From Sthenelais limicola (Eukaryota > Annelida > Polychaeta > Phyllodocida > Sigalionidae), in contig OW804095.1 of the NCBI GenBank assembly GCA_942159475.1, forward strand, positions 63,578,773 to 63,642,772: 64,000 bases of DNA. The letters run 5' to 3'. Position numbers and translations under genes: made by a program. The stretch's first letter is position 1; the number at the start of each line of letters is the position of its first letter. The notes below the pieces were generated by a model, which saw nothing but the letters and a program-made list of their open reading frames with translations, was not told the DNA's origin and made no database searches. Below, piece by piece: positions 11,697 to 21,600 of the stretch.

Positions 11697-11973
11697 TCAA
11701 ATTTGTGTGTGTGTGCCAAATGGATGTACGAAAAAGGGCTTCTTAGCCCTCAAATGGAATTGTTGTGTGTGTGTGCCAAATGGATGTACGAAATAGGGCT
11801 TCTAGCACTCTAATGGAATTTCTTGAAGCATGGAAACCAGTGAAAATGCATCTTCTTACGAAGTGCCAAATTTGTGTGTGTGTGCCAAATGGATGTACGA
11901 AATAGGGCTTCTAGCACTCTAATGGAATTTCTTGAAGCATGGAAACCAGTGAAAATGCATCTTCTTACGAAGT
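11697..11973. repeat. Tandem repeat with TG-rich linker
   Basis: The core GCCAAATGGATGTACGAAA occurs at 11715, 11775 and 11884, each preceded by a (TG)n run. The second and third units share a longer 109-bp period that includes AGCATGGAAACCAGTGAAAA. The first unit is shorter (60 bp). Confidence 0.85.
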
Positions 11974-12282
11974 GCATTGGACTTAAAAACTGTAAGTTAT
12001 CTCTAACATACACACCTCCACTAGCTTTCACTGCATCTCACCTTATTCCAGAAAATTTCGATTTTCTTCCAAAAATAAACTACAAAGTTAGGATTTGTTT
12101 CAGACCTGAAAATATCTATGTGTATAAGATTAGTAGACCGGATTTCCGGAAGGTTTAGTAATAGGGAGGAGGAGAACTCGACAAATATCAAACATAATTG
12201 TATGCATGTATGTCTTAGCTTCCCTCGTCGCCACAGTGACTCACACATATCCACCATACCACCGTTCTAGTCATACAGTACA

Positions 12283-12516
12283 GTGTGTGCAAGTTCAGTG
12301 TGTGCAAGTGCACAGTGTGTGCAAGTTCAGTGTGTGTGCAAGTGCACACACTGCATGTGCAAGTACACAGTGTGTGCAAAGGTACAGTATGTGCAAAGGT
12401 ACAGAGTGTGCAAAGGTTCAGTGTGTGCAAAGGTTCAGTGTGTGCAAAGGTACAGTGTGTGCAAAGGTACACACAAAGTGTACACACATAGTACAGTGTA
12501 CACACATAGTACAGTG
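12283..12516. repeat. GTGTGCAA minisatellite
   Basis: About a dozen units of CAGTGTGTGCAA followed by GTTC, GTGCA or AGGTA, period 14-17 bp, ending in a CACATAGTACAGTGTA repeat. The open frames here in several phases are artefacts of the repeat. Confidence 0.9.
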
Positions 12517-12531
12517 TACATAAATCATTAC

Positions 12532-12826
12532 AGAGAGAGATAGAGAGATATATAGAGAGATAGAGATAGAGAGAGATAGATAGATAGAGAGACAGACAGA
12601 GAGAGAGAGAGAGTGAGACAGAGAGAGAGAGCGAGTGAAACAGAGAGAGTGAGTGGGACAGAGAGAGTGAGTGAGACAGAGAGAGAGAGTGAGTGAGACA
12701 GAGAGAGAGAGAGAGAGTGAGTGAGACAGAGAGAGAGTGAGTGAGACAGAGAGAGTGTGAGTGAGACAGAGAGAGAGTGAGTGAGACAGAGAGAGAGAGT
12801 GAGTGAGACACGGAGAGAGATTTTTT
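12532..12826. repeat. GA-rich microsatellite with GAGTGAGTGAGACA units
   Basis: An almost pure purine tract with (GAGA)n, GATA and a higher-order GTGAGTGAGACAGAGAGAGA unit, ending in a T run at 12821-12836. Long Ser/Leu frames on the - strand are translations of this repeat and not genes. Confidence 0.95.
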
Positions 12827-13197
12827 TTTTTTTTTCTATTCCATTTACATGTATATGCGTGCATATGTATGTGTGTCTCAGTTGCTTACATAGCAAATGA
12901 ACGGTGATAGATCATAACACGTTGATGGGCGATAATAGAGGTTTAAACTTTTACCGCCCCCTGGATTAACTAACACTACAGACTATTTTCCCCTTATACA
13001 CTGGAAATAGTAACCTATCAATAACTGGAACTGTCTAACTTCTTAAGAGGCTTTTACAGTTGAGATTTTAGCAAGTTCTCCTACCTCATTTCTCTGCCGA
13101 CATGGCTTCCATCATGCCTCACTAAGTATGATCATAAACGTTAGTCACATGACCAATTAAGTCACATGACCAGTTGACCTAGAATTACTATGGCCTA

Positions 13198-13688
13198 TAT
13201 ATGAGAGCCCTACGCACCATGGCCGGGTCAAAGAAAACACCTTTATCAACTTATTTAATGCATCATATAAAGTAAATAATGAGATAGGAAGCTTAATATG
13301 ACTATTAATAAGATCCCAAATCAACGATTCTGTTCATAAATGAACATTTTTATGAATTTGGAGAGGTTTATTTTCACTAGGTTTGAGCGGTAAATGATGT
13401 GTGCTGAGGCTATGTGCGATTGTGTGCCTGTCAGTCAATCGAACTGAACATCGCACATCCCTCACGATATGCACCATAGGCCTATACCGTACAGGTCTAG
13501 TGAAAATAAACGTTTCTGTTCCTTAGAAATGTCCATTTCTAAACAGAATCGTTCATTTGGGATTTGTAATAAGAGTCATATTAAGCTTCCTATCTCTTTA
13601 TTTACTTTATACGATTCATTAAATAAGTTTTAAAAGGCGTTTTTTTCTTTGGCCCAGCCATCACTGCATAGGGTCCACATTCATATGT
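13198..13688. mobile_element. Foldback element with arms of about 185 bp
   Basis: The left arm 13198-13380 is a diverged reverse complement of the right arm 13497-13688. Shared blocks include AATATGACTATTAATAAG and AGGAAGCTTAATATGA with their complements. The spacer itself has a weaker dyad (GTGCGATTGTGTG against its complement). There is no coding capacity. This is a foldback or long-TIR MITE. Confidence 0.8.
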
Positions 13689-13728
13689 GCACACTGGACT
13701 AGGTTTGTGTGAGCCACTTTCAACTGTA

Positions 13729-13803
13729 ACGCATGGCCAAGCGGTCTAAGGTGCTAGTATGCTGCACGAAGGGTGCCGTGTTCGAACCACGGTCGAGGAC
13801 GGA
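13729..13803 (+). repeat. tRNA-like SINE head (Leu/Ser-type D arm)
   Basis: TGGCCAAGCGGTCTA (13734-13748) is a strong A box of the tRNA-Leu/Ser type. CCGTG-TTCGAAC-CACGG at about 13776-13792 forms a perfect T arm with a canonical B box. The middle does not fold into a normal anticodon arm, so this is most likely a tRNA-derived SINE or pseudogene. Confidence 0.6.
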
Positions 13804-13892
13804 GACAATTTCTTTAGGCAAACCTCATAGCATGTGAGAGAGACAGAGAGGACGAGCGCAGTAGGCGTCCTATCATTGGGAGTGGGGAGCGG

Positions 13893-13898
13893 GGGGAG

Positions 13899-13940
<42 letters not shown>

Positions 13941-13945
13941 CGGGA
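13893..13945. repeat. (GA)n microsatellite
   Basis: Uninterrupted GA/GAGAGAA run between a G-rich tract and unique sequence. Confidence 0.9.
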
Positions 13946-14439
13946 AAAATATTTAGTTTCCAGGGCTGAGAAACCATTTAAAAAAAATAAATTCCAAGGC
14001 AGTTTGCCTATAGCAATGCAGTAGGCGTCCAATCACACAATTACGCAAAGAGGAGCAAGAGAAAGAGAGAGAGGAGGAGTAGGAGGAGGACACCACTTGT
14101 CAACCCTAGATCTTTTAGTACATAGTCTATAGAAGGACTATAGAAGGCCTATAGAAGGATTATAGGAGGAGGAGAAAGAGAGTGTTTGACGACGAAGTAG
14201 GGGTCCTATCACACAATCGAACGCAAAACTACCAGTTCAGCTGCAAAACCTACGATAAGCTTACATAGGAAAAATAACATGAGGAATCTGTGAGTAGTAT
14301 ATGTCATTTTAGGATTGCACCGTAACAGACTGGCTCCCAGCGGACCTCTATGTCAACACGTCCCGTGCGCTGTAATTGCGGCGCTCTCGGATTTCCCTTA
14401 GGATCTAAAGGCCACGGAGAGCTTGGCGGACGTGCTCGG

Positions 14440-15090
14440 GGACGGCTATGGGCTAAGCCATTCGAATAAAGCGGGAGTAAACCCGCTTTAAAAATTCCAA
14501 GTGTATGGAAAAACTTGTTGATTACTTCACTGCCCAAGTCAGGAGATAAAAGGAATTTGGACAATATTAGAGCTATTACTATAGTACCATCGACTAGTAA
14601 AATAATAGAAATACTTAGGTTATTCACACACTCCACAGTACCACACACTGCCCCTCACGGCCCTCTCTCTGCCTCTGCCTCTCTCTTGCTGCTTGCCACT
14701 CAACCCGGCCATACACTGAGTGACATCATCAACCGCTTTGTGGTTAGGGGAATCCCCGCATACATGCAACCTCATAACTGAAAGTTGGCTGCGCGCTGCA
14801 ATGTGGCATCTACACACCATACCCGAATATAATAATGTATACCCAGTTCCAATTTTGACAGGTTTTGTATTCAATTTTCTCAGTGAAAGAACACAGTTTA
14901 TTAAACACGGAATGCTATGTTTGTTTTATCAATATGTACCTAACGATGTCCCCCAAGGGAGTATTTTGGGACCATTGTTGTATATAACTTTTTGTAATGA
15001 TTTGAAGGATGTGGATTAGCTGGTCACTTGATAACATATGCTGATGATGCAGTGATAAATTGAATGGGCTAGATTTGATGTTTGGTATGC
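14440..15090 (+). pseudogene. Decayed LINE reverse transcriptase
   Basis: Parts of a non-LTR reverse transcriptase lie in order on the + strand but in different frames. SLPKSGDKRNLDN near 14525 is the fingers/palm entry block. A FLSERTQFIKHG block lies near 14880. PQGSILGPLL at 14951-14980 is the conserved RT motif, and YADDAVI at 15037 holds the catalytic aspartates. Stop codons and frame changes separate them, and part of the central domain is replaced by unrelated sequence. It resembles CR1/L2/Jockey-like elements; the clade is not resolved. There is no endonuclease or 3' tail. Confidence 0.8.
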
Positions 15091-15346
15091 GTCAGTAGGC
15101 TACTTTATGTAAGTTTGTGATGAGAGTTTATGTATTTTGAAATATGATGTATAATTGGAGATTTTTGGAACAGTTCTATTGAATGTTTGTGCCAGTTGTA
15201 GTAATTTGGATGAATCGTAAGTAATGAATAACTGCTCCTTTTCTAAGATAGTTCTTGTGGTATAGTGAGTAAATTTCAAATGATATTAGTAATTTGTTGT
15301 GAGGCAATGCATCGACCACGTTGACACACACCTTTATTATTGTGAT

Positions 15347-15703
15347 TAAAGCGGTCCGGCCACTGTCAACAAAATTGTTGGCGATGCGTTGGCGATGAGG
15401 TAATCAATAAGATTTTTGTGAAATTAATTGCATCGTCTTTGCATCGACTTGACATCGCTATGCCTTCGGCAATAGCCGGGCGATGACCGACGATGAGTGC
15501 ATTGGTAAGGGTAGTGGTGATGAGAAGTCGATGAAATTCCACATATAAAAGCATGAAAATTAGCTCTATAGTTGCCGAGCTTTTTTTCCTTGCCGATGCC
15601 AAGATGATGCCACCACCAATAACCCTCCTCATCGACATGTATCGCCAGCAATGCCATCATCTTTGCATCAACACCATTTTGTCGACAGTGGCCAGACCGC
15701 TTA
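15347..15703. mobile_element. Short inverted-repeat element (MITE-like)
   Basis: The left end TAAAGCGGTCCGGCCACTGT matches the complement of the right end (ending CCGCTTA at 15703) with few differences over about 35 bases. The interior is dense in GCGATG/CATCGCC words on both strands. No coding capacity. Confidence 0.7.
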
Positions 15704-16067
15704 TATGCATGGCCTTAAATTTGTTTGTAACAAGAAAATTTGGCTGTGACCAAGGAAACAACAGTTTCCCCCAAATCTCTTTATTATAATATAAGCCTAG
15801 CTACACCAAGACCAAAAGAATCGACGCCTCCCCCTCCCTGCATAATTGATCCCTATGCACTCCTCTACACACTCTGCATGGGAAAAAGCATTGTCAAGGA
15901 CTCCATTCATCGATGTGCGTTACTAACGTTGCATAAATTAGAAGTCGTTACGATGTACGTTATTGCGTCGTGGCCGGCATCAGGGAAAAAGTGGACATTT
16001 GCACCAACAAAACAAGGTTTGTATTGGTCTCTCACGTCATTAAAAAAAGTAATACATAAATATGATT

Positions 16068-17310
16068 CATACCAAATGCAAGCTTAGACATTTCTCTTTC
16101 CGCTGGTGTATAGGGTTAGGCAATTACTTTATACATTAATTCCTTAAAATGCGATATTAGACAACCCAGTTTTCCACGACTATCGGATTTTTGTCAGTAT
16201 GAGACAAAGTATGAGTGACAGAAAATGTTCTCTCATAGGCCTATATCTGCCTCATTTAAAGACTGAACTTGATATAAACACATATTTAGGAGTAGAAAAG
16301 CATGCATTTCAACATCTTGGCCATGTATTTCAAGTACAAATAGCGTTTTTTATTACTTTGCAGGAGGCTAATAATAATGTCTAGTTTGCATTGGTCTGTC
16401 ATGACCGATATCTATATCAATAACGGTGATATAGATATAAATATGATTCTCACCAAATGCAAGCTTAGACATTTCTCTTTCCAATGGTGTATAGGGTTAG
16501 GCAATTATTTGGCAAATTAATACCTTAGAGTACAATATTAAACAAGCCAGTTTTGCACAACGGCCTGATTTTTGTCAGTGGAGTCAATCCTGAGTTGTCA
16601 AGTAATGATAGGCTTAGAGGTTGGGTTCCATTGGTCGGCTTCTCCTTACGTTCATGATCGGTTTTGTCTACGCTCATTTTTATCTGTTTCCTCAAAAGAA
16701 GCCTACGCTAGAAAGAAATTGACGGAAGGGAAACGTAAAGTGGTGCTATTGGTTACGCTCATTTACCATTCTAGCGGCCGCTAATCAGCTGCTAATTGAG
16801 CGTAATATATAAATAAGAATGTTTTCCTTAGCTGTTACCTTCGAAAAGAAACGTAAGGGAAGCCTAATGCAGTGCCACTGCCCCGCTATGTTCATGCTAT
16901 TCTTACACTTATTAAAAAAGCATAAGAGCTTCGGCTAAAAAATCAAACATGTTCAATTTTAGCCGGGACAAGTCCAGCTTAAAAAAAACAAGCGCAGAGA
17001 GAGCGTAAAAGACCACACTCACCTTCAGTTCTGTCTACACTCATCCTTCAGCTAATGAGCGTAGACAAAACCGATCAAGAACGTAAGGAGAAGCCGACCA
17101 ATGGAATCCAACTTTAAGGCTAGGCACCGAGAAATGCTGGAAATTGTTGTTTCTTGATAAAAGTAGTTTCCCTCATATCTGTCTTATTTAAAGACTGACA
17201 TTGATATAAATACATATTTAGGGGTAGAAAAGCATGCTTTTTCTTAATTTCAACATATTGGCCATGTATTTCGAATAAAAATAGCGTTTTTTATTATTTT
17301 TCGGGAGCGT
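16068..17310. repeat. Interleaved direct repeats around a foldback
   Basis: The block ACCAAATGCAAGCTTAGAC (about 16072-16200) recurs at about 16453-16590. The block beginning TTTAAAGACTGA at about 16255 recurs at about 17187 up to AATAGCGTTTTTTATTA. Both pairs are diverged direct copies and suggest a compound repeat disrupted by later insertions. Confidence 0.75.
16609..17121. mobile_element. Foldback element with arms of about 65 bp
   Basis: The left arm 16609-16676 contains CATTGGTCGGCTTCTCCTTA and GATCGGTTTTGTCTACGCTC. Both occur as exact complements in the right arm 17053-17121. An inner pair AAACGTAA is also mirrored. Not coding. Confidence 0.75.
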
Positions 17311-17526
17311 AAAATCACTGCGATGTGTATGCGAATGCGTCTAAAGTTTAGGTGGCAGGATGCTGAGTTGTGTTTTCTATTTATACACTGTTTTCTATTT
17401 ATACACAGACGTTTCTACAGCAGGCAAAAAAGTGGAACCTATATAAGGTTTCCCAGTATGAGCGCCTTCGGCACTCTTACTGCCTTCGGTGGGGAAAACC
17501 TTAAAAAAAATCAAAATATATATACG

Positions 17527-17587
17527 CGGATAATCCCACGGATAATCCCACGGATAATCCCACGGATAATCCCACGGATAATCCGGA
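17527..17587. repeat. Five copies of a 12-bp tandem repeat
   Basis: CGGATAATCCCA is repeated four times exactly, followed by a partial fifth unit ending CGGATAATCCGG. It directly abuts the point where the recombinase frame of the DIRS element is cut short. Confidence 0.95.
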
Positions 17588-18208
17588 TTATTTATTTTCC
17601 TTCATTTTGCTCAAAATTAAATATTTGCTAGCAGGCTGCACTGTTATTACACAGCCGTCAGGTACTAGGTTGGACTTCCTTAGAAGAGATCTGAAAGCCA
17701 AAATGGTCAAGCCCCATAAGGACATATTCAGCTCGGAGATCGGCATACAGTAGAACATCTGGCTAAGCTGGATGGGGGTAACAGCCAATTTCTGTAGAGG
17801 GGGAGCACCAATTACATTCTTGATGCCAGACATCAATAGTCTAAGAGAGAACTGAGATCTGAAATCCGCTTCATGTCCATAGAATTTCTGTAGAACGGTT
17901 ATGGCCGACAGGTAGTTGTTAACAGTTGTGTAGGCACAGGTTTCCGACAGATGGACTAAAAATCTCATAACAGTTCTAGTGGTACAAGGAACTGGGGTAG
18001 CATTAATTCCAGAGCAGAAGAGAATAAAACGCTTCCATTGAGAGTTTCTGACGTTCAAGGTGGACTTACCCCAGCCCGCAGAGATCATCAACGATACTGA
18101 TGCATCCAGTTCATCTAAGTTCACTGCAACATAGAGGAGAGCAAGATATACATTCAAGTGAATTAGTAGAGGGGATGTGTGAGAGCATGTCTGCAATGAC
18201 GTTTTCAT
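17588..18208 (-). pseudogene. Tyrosine recombinase, truncated (DIRS element)
   Basis: The frame of 206 codons matches the N-terminal core-binding part of retroelement tyrosine recombinases: a helical region with LSAITVLQKFYGHE and then LAFRSLLRKSNL, which carries the first catalytic arginine. The second half, with the His-x-x-Arg box and the nucleophilic tyrosine, is missing. The frame runs straight into the 12-bp tandem repeats. It overlaps the end of the RT/RNase H frame by about 100 bases in another phase, as is common in these elements. It cannot be active. Confidence 0.8.
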
Positions 18209-19727
18209 GAGTTGGGATATAATTCATGGAAACAACACAGTCATTCAGGATACAGGCCCAGAAGATATTCCTCAGAACAGACATGCACGCATTACTAGTG
18301 GTAGAACCCTTGTTATAGATGGACATGGCCTGCATATTATCGGTAAACCCAATGACATGACCACCTGGGTACAGGGGGCACACTCGTTTTATAGCTTGAA
18401 GTATGGCCAACAGTTCCAAAACGTTGATGTTAACCTCATTGAGAGGAATGTCAGGGATGAAAGATTCCCAGTGACCATGAGTGGAATCCAAGCATTCGAC
18501 ATGAGTTGGGAGCAGGTCCAATTTGAAGTAGCCGGCCTGCCAATCAGAGTCACAGAAGAAACCATAGCCCACTAAACTTGCATCGCTGTAGAAGGTAGGC
18601 CCCTGACCATAATTAAACTTCACAATGGTGGCAGAACCATTAAACCAAGAGGCGAACCTATGCCACCAGTCTAGGTCTAACATGAAGCGGGAGGACAGTG
18701 TAACGGATGGATTACCATCTGGGAGGCCTTTCAGTAAGTCTACCACGTAGTGCGAAAAAATCCTACCGCCACGTACAACCTTGGCACAATGGCATAAGGT
18801 ACCACACAGCCTCTGTAGTTGTCTTTTGGTAGCTTTGGATTTTCCTTCGAAGAAACAGAGCTCTGAAAAGAGCTTCTGAAGTTTGTCTGGAGGTAGGGAG
18901 AGCGTCATACCTTCAGTGTCAATCAGTATACCCAGATATCTTGTAATCCGGCTTGCAGAGTTACACTTCTTCCAGGATACCCGAAAACAAAGGCAGCCCA
19001 ATAGCTTCATGAGAGCCACCTGAGCTTGAAGGCAATCTTCCTGTGTAGAGCCAATGGCGATGAAGTCGTCGATATAAGAGACAACTCTACTATATCCTCT
19101 CCTGAACATGCACTTGCACACAAAGTTAGTGAGGGCGGTAAAAATGAAGGGAGCACAGCTTATACCAAAGCAAAGCCTACAGTCAGTGTAGTAGTTGGGA
19201 CCAAGACCAAAATCCCAAGAGATTCCCTGAAATTTCCGATGGTCAGGGTGAATCGATACTGACCGATAGGCAGCAGAGATGTCTGTTACAGCCATATAGT
19301 CATCTGGTAACAACATTTCAGTTACAGTGTTGATGTGGCAAAAGGAGAAAGGCAAGGCTGTAGTGGACATGTAATTATTCACACTCTTATACAAAGGACG
19401 TTTGCAATCTGTTATGGGGCGGTGAGAGCCATCAGGTTTAGGGACAGCGCCCAGGGCATGTACACATACAGGTTTACAGTCTGATATAACATATTTCCCT
19501 TCTGACACCTCAGTATGTAGGAGGTCAGATACAAATTCATGAGCTCCTGAATCCAAAACACTGTTATAATTACTGGCCTCATAAGGTTCAATAGAACAAT
19601 CATCATCAACAATACGGAAGCCATTCTCAATACCATCTCTCAGAAAAAGATGTAGTCTAGCGTTGTCCTCCCACTGTAGCTCTTGTTTCCAAGCGTCCAA
19701 ATTCATTTGCGACCTAAGGCCCCCCAC
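18111..19727 (-). CDS. Reverse transcriptase/RNase H (DIRS element)
   Basis: A 538-codon frame. The RT palm block LYKSVNNYMSTTALPF is followed by MAVTDISAAYRS (first catalytic Asp) and SYIDDFIAIGS (the YxDD pair). A RNase H-like domain follows, with FYSDASLVGYG, NINVLELLAIL and IGFTDNMQA supplying the D-E-D residues. It copies element RNA into DNA. The start at 19727 is only the first alternative codon of the frame; the true N-terminus probably lies in the overlapping frame upstream, separated by a frame change at a G run. Confidence 0.85.
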   Translation of the reverse strand: MGGLRSQMNLDAWKQELQWEDNARLHLFLRDGIENGFRIVDDDCSIEPYEASNYNSVLDSGAHEFVSDLLHTEVSEGKYVISDCKPVCVHALGAVPKPDGSHRPITDCKRPLYKSVNNYMSTTALPFSFCHINTVTEMLLPDDYMAVTDISAAYRSVSIHPDHRKFQGISWDFGLGPNYYTDCRLCFGISCAPFIFTALTNFVCKCMFRRGYSRVVSYIDDFIAIGSTQEDCLQAQVALMKLLGCLCFRVSWKKCNSASRITRYLGILIDTEGMTLSLPPDKLQKLFSELCFFEGKSKATKRQLQRLCGTLCHCAKVVRGGRIFSHYVVDLLKGLPDGNPSVTLSSRFMLDLDWWHRFASWFNGSATIVKFNYGQGPTFYSDASLVGYGFFCDSDWQAGYFKLDLLPTHVECLDSTHGHWESFIPDIPLNEVNINVLELLAILQAIKRVCPLYPGGHVIGFTDNMQAMSIYNKGSTTSNACMSVLRNIFWACILNDCVVSMNYIPTHENVIADMLSHIPSTNSLECISCSPLCCSELR

Positions 19728-20230
19728 CCAGTGACACGAAGAGCTCGATCTGTATAGGGGTAATCATAAACATCAGGATTAGCAATGCAAGGTTTTGGAA
19801 CAATCCACTCAGAGGAACCAGGTTGTGTGAGTACAGTAGAGTCACAAGTTGGGGCGATACAGTCATACATAGGTTCAATATCAAAACCATACAAGCCATC
19901 AGCAAAATCATCAAAGGCGCAATAGTCTCGCTCGAGACAATCAAAGTTAGCAACACATTCGGTAATACACACGCTATCGCTTGAGGAACAGGTACCGTGG
20001 GCGATAATACCAACATCAGCATCAAAACCAGTTTCAGAAAAGGGCAATTCATCAAAAACATAGTTGCAATCATTGGTAACAACAGCGTTAGTACATACAA
20101 GATCCGAAACATAATCAAAATCGGTGGTGCTATCAGATATACACAAGTGTAAAGACGCGTCGAAGGGCTGAGCTGTGTTATGGCCGCCATGACAGGCAGT
20201 CTCTTCCGGCGGGGCAAGGCCATGATGCAC
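19703..20230 (-). CDS. N-terminal extension of the RT frame or separate acidic protein
   Basis: An open frame of 175 codons, rich in Asp, Cys, Tyr and Phe, between Gag and RT. It overlaps the RT frame by 25 bases at a GGGTGGGGGG run on the - strand, where one inserted or lost G would connect the two. No domain is recognised. It is most simply the N-terminal part of the Pol protein, split by a mutation or a programmed shift. Confidence 0.5.
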   Translation of the reverse strand: MHHGLAPPEETACHGGHNTAQPFDASLHLCISDSTTDFDYVSDLVCTNAVVTNDCNYVFDELPFSETGFDADVGIIAHGTCSSSDSVCITECVANFDCLERDYCAFDDFADGLYGFDIEPMYDCIAPTCDSTVLTQPGSSEWIVPKPCIANPDVYDYPYTDRALRVTGWGALGRK

Positions 20231-20257
20231 CGCGACAAGATGGCGGCCCCCATTAAG

Positions 20258-21016
20258 TCAATCTTTGTTGGGACAACCTGGCGCGCGATGACCAGTATTG
20301 CGACAAATACGGCAGTGGTGATCCTTAGAGCAAGAACCAGAACATTTCTGGTAATTCCAGTCATAGCAGATGTTTGCTGGAAAACCATCAGGGGGATTAG
20401 CAGAACTGTATTTCTGTTTAGACTTCTGCTTTTTCTTGCGGCGATTATTCCCGGAAGCGGATGTCAAAGGGCCGGACACCACGTCCGAGGCTGGCAATGA
20501 CACCCCCGGCCCGGCACCTTGGGCGAAGGGAGAGGAGGACAGGGCTTGCAGCGGGACGGCCGTAGTGGACATAGGGTGTGACAAAGGCTGTGACAAAGGC
20601 TGTGAGGGTGGCGTGACAGCCACCACCGGTTGTAATGGCGACTGAACAATAGAGCTAGCATTTGACACAGGCACCCTAGTGTTCATCGACATGGAGGCAA
20701 ATTTATCCAGAAGTATCTGGATCTGTTGTTGCTGCTTACTGTTTGTATCCAATAGAGCTTGCACAACTGGACTCATTTGACTCTGTAATGGACTTGCGTG
20801 TAGTGGGGAAGACAATGGATTCGCGCCACCCGTTGCTATGGACACCATTGGAATAATATCATCGTCTTCCAAGTCTTCCACATAAAGCATAAAGTCTTTC
20901 TCCGGATCGAGTCCTAGTTCTCTGCATTTCCTGAACGCGTTCAACCTGTATCTGCATACAGTCAAGCCTCTAGGACGGGCATGTTCCCGATTGCAGCCGG
21001 TACATAGATTCGACAT
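20258..21016 (-). CDS. Gag-like protein with zinc motifs (DIRS element)
   Basis: 252 residues from the ATG at 21016. It opens with a CTGCNREH...C cluster (C-x2-C-x3-H-x8-C) that is shared with the gag fragment at 51.3-52.0 kb. A Gln-rich helical stretch and a long Pro/Ser/Gln linker follow. It ends with a basic KKKQKSKQK patch and CRICRNTGHRAPGC, a zinc-knuckle-like motif. This is the nucleic-acid-binding structural protein of the element. It is intact and is the best-preserved part of the copy. Confidence 0.8.
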   Translation of the reverse strand: MSNLCTGCNREHARPRGLTVCRYRLNAFRKCRELGLDPEKDFMLYVEDLEDDDIIPMVSIATGGANPLSSPLHASPLQSQMSPVVQALLDTNSKQQQQIQILLDKFASMSMNTRVPVSNASSIVQSPLQPVVAVTPPSQPLSQPLSHPMSTTAVPLQALSSSPFAQGAGPGVSLPASDVVSGPLTSASGNNRRKKKQKSKQKYSSANPPDGFPANICYDWNYQKCSGSCSKDHHCRICRNTGHRAPGCPNKD

Positions 21017-21600
21017 ATTGAAGGTAAGTCACACACAAATTTTCAAGCAACTGATCCGGAGACAACCACTGCAGCAAGTGACTGGTCAGCACACAGGTGC
21101 CAGTACTTTAATAGTAGTCCACCAGGTGGCGGTACCATATACAGACAATTATAGGCACATTCCCCTATCGGTTAATATGAACATATATGAACGAATAATT
21201 TTTAGTAAAATAGGCTGTGATTAGTCGCCAAAATTCATATGAATGAATTATGATTAACTTGAAAATTAGACAAATTTGTTCAATTACTTTAAGAAAGAAT
21301 GGGTAAGCGAGGTCCCCAACGTAAAGGACAGATCTATAGGCGAGTTTAGTTCCAGCAACTTCATTCCATACGCGCTGGTTCAAGCGCACACTGATCAGCT
21401 CATCGGCCAGCAGTACGTGGTAATGCAGTGGCTCTACCATCGACGACTGGTTGTCGTGGGGTAGCACATGTATGAGTGGTGCGGACGTGCTGCGCGGCAT
21501 GTAAACGCGGCGCGTCGCGCGACTCGCGCGGCAGACGAAACCCGGCCCTGTGAGGGGAACATACACACCCACACATGTACACCTAAATACTTGCTAGAAA
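21017..21600. other. Upstream flank of the DIRS element, CpG-rich patch
   Basis: 21,480-21,560 is a sharp GC and CpG peak (GCGCGTCGCGCGACTCGCGC) in AT-rich surroundings. It may be the element's 5' terminal region or promoter, or an unrelated CpG patch. No gene is supported. Confidence 0.4.

Larger units (their letters stand above)
17527..21016 (-). mobile_element. DIRS-order retroelement (3'-truncated)
   Basis: On the - strand the order is Gag (21016-20258), RT with RNase H (20230-18111 in two frames) and a tyrosine recombinase (18208-17588). This combination defines the DIRS order, which integrates with a tyrosine recombinase and makes no target-site duplication. The recombinase lacks its catalytic C-terminus. 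The RT region carries a frame change, so the copy is dead. No terminal repeats could be paired by eye; a CpG-rich block at about 21480-21560 may be part of the 5' end. Confidence 0.85.

Noticed and set aside
12215..12896. Long - strand frames rich in Ser, Leu, His and Thr, and Cys/Val/Gln frames on +
   Set aside because: They are translations of the GTGTGCAA minisatellite and GA microsatellite in several phases at once.
14304..14874. - strand frames over the LINE remnant
   Set aside because: Antisense to a + strand reverse transcriptase with recognisable motifs.
17527..17587. CRISPR-like regular repeats
   Set aside because: Units are contiguous with no spacers and the DNA is animal.
18207..18575. 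122-codon + strand frame
   Set aside because: It lies antisense to the DIRS RT/RNase H frame, which has clear catalytic motifs.
19714..20388. 224-codon - strand frame in a second phase
   Set aside because: Hydrophobic shadow of the Gag end and the acidic Pol-side frame; no domain.
21400..21582. Arg-rich frames on both strands upstream of the DIRS element
   Set aside because: Produced by the CpG-rich patch; no domain and several overlapping phases.
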